Source: Gnetum montanum (taxonomy: Eukaryota > Streptophyta > Gnetopsida > Gnetales > Gnetaceae). From it: a stretch of 64,000 nt of DNA. The translations under genes and the position numbers were made by a program. Under the pieces are notes generated by a model. The model worked only from the letters and a program-made list of their open reading frames with translations. It was not told the origin of the DNA and did no database searches. This document shows, in pieces, positions 56,011 to 64,000 of the stretch; positions within the stretch are counted from its first letter, which is position 1; every line of letters starts with the position of its first letter. The DNA is taken from positions 185,714 to 249,713 of the forward strand of contig MNCI01003750.1 in assembly GCA_015680685.1 (NCBI GenBank). The letters run 5' to 3'.

Positions 56011-58083
56011 CCTTCCAACTCAGTCATGGGGGAGACAGCCACCAATGTGAACTATTCTTAGCCATTAGTTCCTTTTGAATTTTTTGTTTACACATTTTTT
56101 GTCTTTACTCATTTTTTATTTTACACCATTGTTCACATTTTTACTATTTCTTTGTTTAATTTACTTTCATTCGTCATATAATAAGTGCTCACGATGGTGG
56201 GTTGGACTATAATGATGTTGACTGCTAATGTTTGGTTTTTACCTTTGACTTTCAATGTTGATACTAATATATGGTTCTTTTGATAAAATAGGCAATGAAT
56301 CCACGTTGTCCATTCATCCATTCAACTCTGTGGTCTCCCTTGGCTTTGGAACTATACTGTCCCTTTTTCTAAATGAACTTGTTAATGAATTAGTGGCTGG
56401 GTATTCTTCAAACTAAGGAAGCACTCAATGGTTGAAAAGGGTGTGACTTCAAGGGGATTTGACGCACTTGTGCTGGCTATTCTATTGGGTATTTCGATGC
56501 TTTTCATGGGTTTTTCGCCATTCTATAGTTGACAAAACATCGGGAAGTCGAATGAATTAAATAAGTCTTTGCATGATGTGGTTCTCACATAAAAAAAATG
56601 GTGAAAATTCAAAGCACACCCCTTAGACATAATAACGAAATATGGGCTATAAACACTAATTATGGCACTGGAAAGATATGTTACCCATGCTTGAAGGTTC
56701 CCTCTAACTAAGGCCCTTTCTCACTTCTTACTTCTCTATCTTTCTCTCCTTGGAATGGTGGTGACTCTATGAATGCATTCTTGTTGCTTCAAGAGGACAG
56801 GCTGGTCAAGTGTGTTGACGGGAGGTCACTGAATGTGGTTTGTTTGAATCTGGATTTTGAATGAATTCTATTCAGTTACCATAACTATATAATACACAAG
56901 GGACTTTACAAATGGGCTAGTTATGGTATCCAGATAGTTACATGTTGATCGCAGTTCACTGTCTTCCCACCTAAACTAGTATTTGCTTTGTCATGTATGG
57001 TTTAGTCTCGAGTGAGGTGTATGATGTGGTCCTAGGCTAGTGTTACTCCTATAGGCAATGGAAAATAACTTTGATTAACCTAAGAGGGAAAGGGTGAAGA
57101 GAGTCTAAGCTAGCCTAAGTGCGATGAGCATCCGTCCCTTAATCATCCATACACATCTTGGACCTCATGTACTACCACTGGGATTACCAAGTGCATGTCC
57201 TAGGTATGCTACTAGGATACCAAGTAGTCACACTTAAATGCTCGTGATTAAGTTGTACTCATTCTGTGTTTAACAACAAGGGTAGGAGAGGAAGGTAAAG
57301 AAATATTAGGTAAGAAAACAATAAATAATAGTTAAATTAAGTGAATGCTACAATGATGAAGTAATCTTAATCTTTATTGCTGGTCATGTGCGTGTCCAAG
57401 TATGTCACACTTGAATAAAGGTTCCGTACAATTACAATCATCACACTGCAGGCATGCACTGGGGGAAGGAGTTGAGAGGAAAAAATGACAAAAAGACTCT
57501 ACTCTAACACTAACTTTTTCTATTGTATTACCTATCTCACCCCTACACCTTAGGTAGTTATCAATTAAAAACCTCTAACCCCGTATTTGCCATACCCACA
57601 ACCTAGCCAAGGTACTTCATATTGGGGCAAGGTATCAACTACATTGTATCTTATCTATCCTTGCTAATTCATGACTATGTTGTGTGTGCAGATGATGACC
57701 ATACAAATAATCAACTGGGATAGGAAGGAGCACTCAGAATGGATTGGAGCAGGAGCAGTTATGCAAGGAACACACTTCATCACGTGGCTATGCATAAACA
57801 ATGGAGTGCACATTTCTGACATCGGTAGCAATGCACCTCATTCTCTTCTCTCTCTCTCTTTCTCTTCAAGCTGTCGGATGAGGGTCTGGATGTCATCTAT
57901 GTACAGTGTTCACCATAATGGTTATGAACACCAATGCTGTAATATGTTTCTCTCAATCCGTTCATCGGGCACTTTGAGTCTGTCACCCATGTCATTGTCA
58001 GTTGTCATTCAGTCAATAATCCCATACCTTCCCAATATTTTGTAAGGAACTCAAGGACAATTTTACATTCATTCGTGGGGGTA
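56011..58083 (+). other. 3' region of the gypsy element with a reverse LTR piece
   Basis: Between integrase and 3' LTR. 56945-57430 is antisense LTR text similar to 51720-52290 reversed (GTACTACCACTGGGATTACC, TTTATTGCTGGTCATG), with no TSD visible. 57671-58045 is a 124-aa frame with no domain I recognise; Athila elements often have a third, env-like region here but nothing supports that identity. The polypurine-like GTGGGGGTA ends directly at the LTR (58075-58083). Confidence 0.5.
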
Positions 58084-58690
58084 TGATGAACCGTGATATT
58101 GGGGCTACAATATTGCATCTGCGATATCAAGTTTGCAATATCAGAGCTTGCCAAGCGATATCAGACATTTGATGTTGGAGCATATCTTGTCGCCTATAAA
58201 TAAGAGGTGGGTGCACTTGGTTTGGCAATAGGGTTAATTTAGTCTCTTAGTCCCTTACCAAAACTCTTGCACTTTTCCTTTCTCAAAGTTAGAATTATTT
58301 CTGAGTGCCCGTAGTAGGAGTCATAAAGTGAACGGATCATTATTCAAGCATTGTGTACCTGAGCATACCATGTGGCTGGAAATAAAGACAAGCTTTGTGA
58401 TAACCCTTGCAGCATTCAGAATAGATTATCTCTTACCCTTCATGTTATTTATAGTTATTTAATGCTTTATGTAGTTAATTAATGTTTTCTCTCTCACCTT
58501 GTTAGTTCTCCCAAGTAAGCACACTCAGTACGACCACTTCAAGCATGCGTGGAACACTTGGTAACCTAGTAACAATTAGCGTTTGGCAATCCTAGTAGTG
58601 CTACACTAGTTCAAGGTGTGTACGGCAAGTGGGAATGGATGCTGGTGTTAGGACTAGTTAGAGTATAGTTGATTAGTTAAATTAAATTAG
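58084..58690 (+). repeat. 3' LTR of the gypsy element, truncated
   Basis: Starts TGATGAACCGTGATATTGG, TATAAATA at 58195-58202 (111 bp in, same as the 5' LTR), and follows the 5' LTR to AGTATAGTTGATTAGTTAAA. After that the two diverge; about 240 bp of U5 are missing. Confidence 0.85.
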
Positions 58691-59215
58691 TTAAATTTAC
58701 AACTTGTTAAAAAAAGAGTAATATGCATGCAAGCTGAGTTATGCTATCATTTACTAAAAAACATAAAATATGCTTTCCAAATAACTATATTTGTCAAGTG
58801 TGATAATCAAGGTCCTCATGAACTGTGGTGACATCAATGAGAAGATATCTCTAGAGTGTATGCATCCCATCAACACTTTAAGCTACAAGGCTAATTGCAA
58901 TGCTTCAACATGTAAATAATTCTTTGCAATAAAACAAGTTCCTTTTCTATTGAACAACAAAAAACCCCATAATGTTAGTTAAGCTTTGTTACATTCAATC
59001 CTTCTAATGACATATTTAATACTATTGCTTTGTATTTTCATATTAAACTTATAAATAAAAATATTACTTATGAATTATGTACCTAATCCATGTTAATTGT
59101 GACTCATGTCCTACATGCTTATTAAAGAATAATTCACACATTGTCTTGATTCGTAAAATGTTGTATTAAGTTAAGTTAGTTATTTGTAAGTGTTGAATCA
59201 TATTTTGCAGGGCTT
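58691..59215. other. spacer between two gypsy elements
   Basis: AT-rich. VKCDNQGPHEL near 58800 vaguely resembles a copia RNase H block (xKCDNQ), but the match is too short to call. Confidence 0.35.
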
Positions 59216-60076
59216 TGATATTGGATGATATCTAATATCGAAGCCATGATGTCGGTATCCGATATTGGGTTCTAAGATGTGATGTCAGATATTCAATATC
59301 GTGGGGTATGTGCTAGCTTATAAATATAGCGCTTGGGCATAAGGTTTCGGGATAGTTTTTGTCATAGCATAGCAAAGCTATTGCAGTTTATTTTCTCCAG
59401 AGTTAGAATATTTTCTAAAGTGCTTACAACATGAGGCATTGAGTGTATAGATCTTTATTCAAGAAATGTTGTACCTAAGCACGACAATGTTTGTAGCAAT
59501 AAAGATGAGATTTTTGATCAAACCTTATAGTACCTTGGCTAGCTTAAATATTTTATTTATGCATTTAATGTCTTATGCAATTTACTTTAATGCTCTCAAG
59601 TAATTATGCTAAAGTAAGCTAGTTTGATTAAATAGAAATTAATTAAGCACATAAGTATGATTGCTTCAAGCATGTGTATGACTCTTGGTAATCCCAGCAA
59701 TGCTTAATGTTTGATAACCCAGCAGTGTTATATGTGTTTAGGATGTGCACGGAAAGGGGGATTGGATACCTATGTTATGATAGTGAGTTATTAATTAGAA
59801 ATTAGATTAGTTAAGGTGGTTCATAAATTAAGTTTCTACTTGTTGTTAATCATAGATAAATAAAATACAAAATAATAAAAATCATGTGCCTCAATTACAC
59901 TTAACCATATAAATAAGCTCCACAAGTCTAGTTGAGAAGACAATGATTGTCAAGATTAGATTTTACATCCTAGAGCTATTGTACTTAGGAACTTAAGGTC
60001 TACAGAATTCAACTGAATCGTGGATGAATGCTTGTGATTCGTATGGTTGGGCATAGGGGTACCTCATCACTCATCA
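59216..60076 (+). repeat. 5' LTR of the second gypsy element
   Basis: 861 bp, TGATATTGG...CTCATCA. U3 has GATATC/ATATCG words (e.g. GATGATATC, ATATCGAAG, TCGGTATCCGATATTGG) and TATAAATA at 59319-59326, 103 bp in. The exact left end is inferred by comparison with the other LTRs. Confidence 0.82.
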
Positions 60077-60077
60077 T

Positions 60078-60096
60078 TGGCGCCGTTGTTGGGGAT
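60078..60096 (+). promoter_or_regulatory. primer binding site, tRNA-Asp
   Basis: TGGCGCCGTTGTTGGGGAT, same position relative to the LTR end as in the first element, two mismatches to the tRNA-Asp complement. Confidence 0.88.
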
Positions 60097-60236
60097 CTTT
60101 TGTTTGTTACGTGCACTATCAAGGACTTAGTGAAAATTATTCAAGATCCTTGGACTGAACCCTAATGTCATATCATACATTAAAATAACTACAATAATTT
60201 TAAGAAGCACACTGCATTTTTATTTTCTTACACAAT

Positions 60237-62100
60237 ATGTATTCTTCTCACAGGAGTGATTCTTTGCCCAAGTCTGACAGAGTACATCAGCAGGTGCCCC
60301 AACAGTACAAAGTGGTATATGCTCATCCTAATGAGTACATATCCAATTTCATCTTTGTCCTACACTAGGATGAACTACTGCGGTGGTGAGACATGAAGGG
60401 TAACATCGTGTTGTCGCTCGATTGATCCGTTCCTGCTATGCTCCAACAAACTCTTATACAATTAGGTCTCCAGGGACTTCATGCTAAGTATGTTGTGTAG
60501 GATAGTGATGCAAGGGATTATCATCCCATTGAGGCACAACATCTAAGGGATTGACTGCTAGAATAGTGCTATGAATCTTCAAAGGGGAAGTGGTTCAATT
60601 ATTCCTCCTACCTAACATACCAAAAAGATATGGAGAATCCTTCTTTGGAGGCTTTTCATTCAACAAAACTCCTATCTTTGACTTTGGTGAAGGAGGTCAA
60701 GACTAGAACCTACAGTCCATGATCCATAATTTCGGTTCTAGCAAAAATGGATTCAATGAGAAAAGAGGATCCAATAAGGAGAGTCATGGCAGGGATGCGA
60801 AAAAGAAACTTGAACTTGATCGTGGCCATGATCACTGAAGAGGGGATGGCAGGCACTATGATGGTGCTACTCCTCCTTTATCTTATGGCTCTAAATGCAA
60901 CTACAAGGGGCATGATCATGATGGAGGTGACTGATAAGATCGAGATGATCATAGGGACCATTGGGAAAGTCAAGACTTAGGGTGTAAGAATTTGAGAGAG
61001 ACTTGTCACCATGAACGAAGGGGTAGTAGAGGACATTGTAGGCACCATAATCATGACCTTGATGAGCCTTTTCTTACTACCCAAATCATGCTAAACATTG
61101 CAAAGGTAGTGAGAATTCCTACAAGACACATTAAGGATAGTTGGATCAAGAGGCTAGACATGAACAATATCCCTAGGTTTGAAGGGGGATATAACTTAGA
61201 TCTGTGGAACCATCTTCAAGCTTTCCACGATGCTTATGCCTTGCAAAATATAGAAAATAATTGGAAAAAGCTTCAGATGTTCTTCAAGACACTCATTAAA
61301 GAAGTAGAAAGTTGGTATTGGTCCTTAGAGCTAGAATTCATCAGACGATGGAGTACAATGCTTGAACTGTTCAACAATAAGTATCAGATGTACTCCCGAG
61401 TGTCCAACTTGAGAAGGCAGATCCAAGGATGGAAACAAGGGATACATGAACCCTTGGACACTACCATGGGTTGATACTATTCCTTATTGCATAGATGTCT
61501 TGGCCATCATTATTCTTAACTGGGACAACTTTGCCACGTCATAGATGGGCTCCAATTAGAAACAAGGAGAACTCTTGGCATCTATGCCTAAGTGCGATTG
61601 TCAAAATTAAGAGTCCATTAGATCCAAAGGCTGATCGTGTAGGTAGCAAAAGAAGAAGGAGAGCTAAGGAAATGCGAAAGTGTAGAAGAATATAATCATG
61701 ATCCTTCCATTCACAAGAGGGAGGTTTAATTTTGTGATAGTGAGGAGAAATCATCACTTGATGAGGTGGTGAACTAGAAAACCTTGCCGCTTTAGAAATT
61801 TACTGCTAAAATTTTAGCCAAGGTTGATCAGTTATGGGACTCTATGGAAAGCAGATATCAAGCTATCCTGAAAATTGCTAAAGAGAGTGATCATGATCGT
61901 AGGAGGCATAAGGAAGCTAAAACTGCCAATTAAAGGGGTAAGGACAAGATTGCTACAATAGAGGAAGTTGTAGGAATTGAATTAGATGATGATGTTGGGT
62001 GTGAAATTTGTTAATATGAACATCCTAAGGGATGTTTCCCCATTGTGTTACACTTATAGGAGTCTGGGGAGTATGCTCTAAATCCATGACTAGGAAAAAG
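60237..62100 (+). pseudogene. gypsy gag, broken
   Basis: ATG at 60237 gives MYSSHRSDSLPKSDRVHQQV and then YAHPNEYISNFIFVLH. The longest open part (60992-61474) has DSWIKRLDMNNIPRFEGGYN, WSLELEFIRRWSTMLELFNN and YSRVSNLRRQIQGWKQGIHE. The C-terminal zinc knuckle CEIC-stop-YEHPKGC corresponds to CEICQYDHTKGC of the first element, with one codon turned to a stop. Not translatable as one protein. Confidence 0.8.
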
Positions 62101-62829
62101 GTAGACACCCAGAAGATTGTCTTATCCTCAAGGTAATCCTAGGTAGTTCCACCAACAACAATAGTATTATCCAAGTGGAACTCCACTACAACCATACGAA
62201 TAGTGTCAATAATGATAGCAACCATAGTCATGGGCATGGGCATTACCAAGGCTGCAATACCCTTGCAGATAACCTAATCCATATGAGTATTATGTTCAGC
62301 AACCCCTATCTCCACATGACCTTTCTAGTCATGTTTCTACTTTTCAACCTTACTACTATCTTCTTGACTATTATTGAACTCATTTTCCACATTCAAGGAG
62401 GGATAGCACTTTCTATCATTATCCTTCTCCTATTCTTGCACTTGTTCCTCTACCCTCAACACAGCTACCACCTACTCCATATATGTAGGGTGAGCTTCTA
62501 GCCCAATCGTAGCAACACAAGGCTACCAAGGCCATTAACCTACAACTAGTTCATCAATCGAGCATTTTGGACAATAGATCATAGAAAAGACCTTTCTTCC
62601 AACCCAACAGTCCACATAAGCCCTCATATACATATGTGGTTGGAAACCCTGCTTCTCCATCTCTCTTTGTATCTAATTCATTCGAGTCCCCATCACAAAC
62701 CAAATACTGCCTAGAATCCATACTATTATGCTCACTCATGCCGTATCTGATTGGATCTGGGCTGGTAACCTTCTTGGGAAGTTAGTCGATAGTAGGAGTC
62801 CTCTTATTTATTTGTAGATTGCTAGGAAT

Positions 62830-63177
62830 GAACCATGTAAAGCTCTTCTTGATTCAGGTTCTGGTGTGAATTTGATTTCTCATGAGATGTATACTACCTG
62901 GAACCTGCCACCCCTTAAGAAGAGAAATATTCTATTGGAATTGGCAGACCAGTCCATTATTATTTCATTAGGACTAGTGGAAGACATTGTGATCACTATT
63001 TGTGGGTGGTCTTATCCTACTGATTTCCTAGTAATCAAGGTTGAGAATTGTAAAGGGGACTTCCCAATAATCATGGAAAGAACATGGCTAAGCACTATTG
63101 ATGCAAGAATGGGCATCAAAGATCTTTCCTTGGAAATATCTAAGGAAAATACATTTAGGAAGATCAAGAAGAAGTGA
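62830..63177 (+). pseudogene. gypsy aspartic protease region
   Basis: KALLDSGSGVNLISHEMYTT, LELADQSIIISLGLVEDIVI and FPIIMERTWLSTIDARMGIK. Parallel to 52430-52790. The DSG motif is intact. Open for 103 codons. Confidence 0.85.
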
Positions 63178-63739
63178 GTTCCATGCATCATGTATAGTGT
63201 ATCAGGTGTAATTGCATACAGAAACTTTGGTCTATTAAATGAGCATCCATTTTCACATGTAGGTAGTGTGCACCTGAAGTAGATATTCAAAGGTGTCTAT
63301 ACATAACATCCACAAAATAAGAGGGCACCTAGTAGTTGACAACTAGTCTTGAAAGTAGAACACGTTGCATGAAACCTACTGAGAGCTTGACATGCACTTA
63401 TGTCGCAAGCATGGATGAGTAGAGCAAGTTCATCACCAACTCTCTGATAATGCAAATGATAATACCTATTGGGGAGAGTTGGATATTCTTGAAAATTATA
63501 AACAAAAGCCCCTTAAGTTAAAAACTATACCTATCAACATGGAATATGCATTCTTAAAAAATGGGAATCTCGTAGTAATCAATGCAAATCTTACTCAAAA
63601 ATAGAAATAGATGTTGTTGAATGTGGTTGAAAAATGGTCAACAACCTTTGCTTGGTCACATCCTGAACTCACAAGGATTGATCCTAGGATATGTTAGCAT
63701 TGTATCTACACTAACTTGGCTATGAAGCCAAAGAGGTAT

Positions 63740-64000
63740 CTGCAGAGGCGATTAAACCTTAAATTAAAGTAGATAATCAAAGAGGAAATTAAACAACTCC
63801 TCAAAGCAAGGTTTATCTATCCCATTGCAGATAGTGAGTGGGTTAGTTCATTGGTGATTGGGTCAAAGAAAGGTGGCAAGTGGTGGGTCTGCATTAATTT
63901 TCAACTGTTAAATATGGCAACATGCAAGGACCATTTTCCATTGCCATTCATTGATTAAGTGTTAGACACTATATCTGGACATTACTATTACTGTTTTCTG
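63740..64000 (+). pseudogene. gypsy RT, N-terminal part, cut by window edge
   Basis: KEEIKQLLKARFIYPIADSE, WVSSLVIGSKKGGKWWVCIN and HFPLPFID before the edge, parallel to 53390-53600. Stops are present. Confidence 0.8.

Larger units (their letters stand above)
47898..58690 (+). mobile_element. Ty3/gypsy element, Athila-like, with nested solo LTR
   Basis: Order: 5' LTR (47898-48754), primer site (48756), gag (48901-50842), protease, RT, RNase H, integrase (to about 56010), a 2-kb 3' region, and a 3'-truncated 3' LTR (58084-58690). The two LTRs start with TGATGAACC and share the TATA region and the R/U5 text for about 600 bp. The primer site complementary to tRNA-Asp is typical of the Athila/Tat branch of plant gypsy elements. 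Interrupted at 51489-52384 by a solo LTR of the same superfamily. Coding regions carry many stops; non-autonomous. Confidence 0.9.
59216..64000 (+). mobile_element. second Athila-like gypsy element, runs off the right edge
   Basis: 5' LTR 59216-60076, primer site at 60078, gag from 60237, protease, and the start of RT up to the window end. Protein blocks match the first element one by one, with clear divergence, so it is a separate insertion and not an assembly duplication. Many stops. Confidence 0.88.

Noticed and set aside
57671-58045. env-like gene in the gypsy 3' region
   Set aside because: Position fits but there is no signal peptide, membrane segment or recognisable motif.

Overview
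This is an AT-rich, repeat-dominated nuclear segment of a seed plant. Very long introns packed with old, broken retroelements suggest a large genome of gymnosperm type, but that is inference; no marker here fixes the species. The only host gene I can support is DNA topoisomerase 3-beta (TOP3B) on the minus strand. Nine coding exons run from the ATG at 37738 down to 3947 and give 328.67 codons (initiator to the last residue before the catalytic tyrosine). The rest of the gene lies beyond the left edge. Its introns range from 92 bp to 17.7 kb.

Layout. 1-256: 5'-truncated tail of an L1-type LINE (minus). About 920-3540: plus-strand LINE with ORF1 and endonuclease but no reverse transcriptase. 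3947-4766: TOP3B exons 9-7. 5318-11573: near full-length degenerate LINE (minus) with a 16-bp target-site duplication (TSD). 11690-12470: reverse transcriptase of a different LINE clade. 14572-14703: gypsy RT scrap. 16460-16706: TOP3B exon 6. 16931-17750: LTR-like repeat. 20538-20680: endonuclease scrap of a non-L1 LINE. 21075-24445: copia integrase and RT (plus), interrupted by a LINE tail (21966-23444). 24445-31334: copia gag on the opposite strand, split by a 6.3-kb LINE (24812-31152) with an 8-bp TSD. 31.8-32.3 kb: LTR-like repeat. 34409-37738: TOP3B exons 5-1.

37.7-47.9 kb is upstream flank with tRNA-derived SINEs, LTR-like repeats, a minus solo LTR (43372-44171) and a diverged 215-bp tandem repeat. 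47898-58690 holds a Ty3/gypsy element of Athila type (tRNA-Asp primer site) whose gag-protease junction is split by a solo LTR (51489-52384). 59216-64000 is the start of a second, related element that runs off the right edge.

The most unusual structure is in the U3 of this gypsy LTR family: an array of perfect palindromes built on GATATCGCG/CGCGATATC directly upstream of the TATA box. One copy has a 94-bp perfect palindrome (51510-51603). Other LTR copies carry shorter or decayed versions, so the start-to-TATA distance varies from 68 to 158 bp. All coding sequence outside TOP3B is retroelement-derived or unrecognised, and most of it is interrupted by stops.
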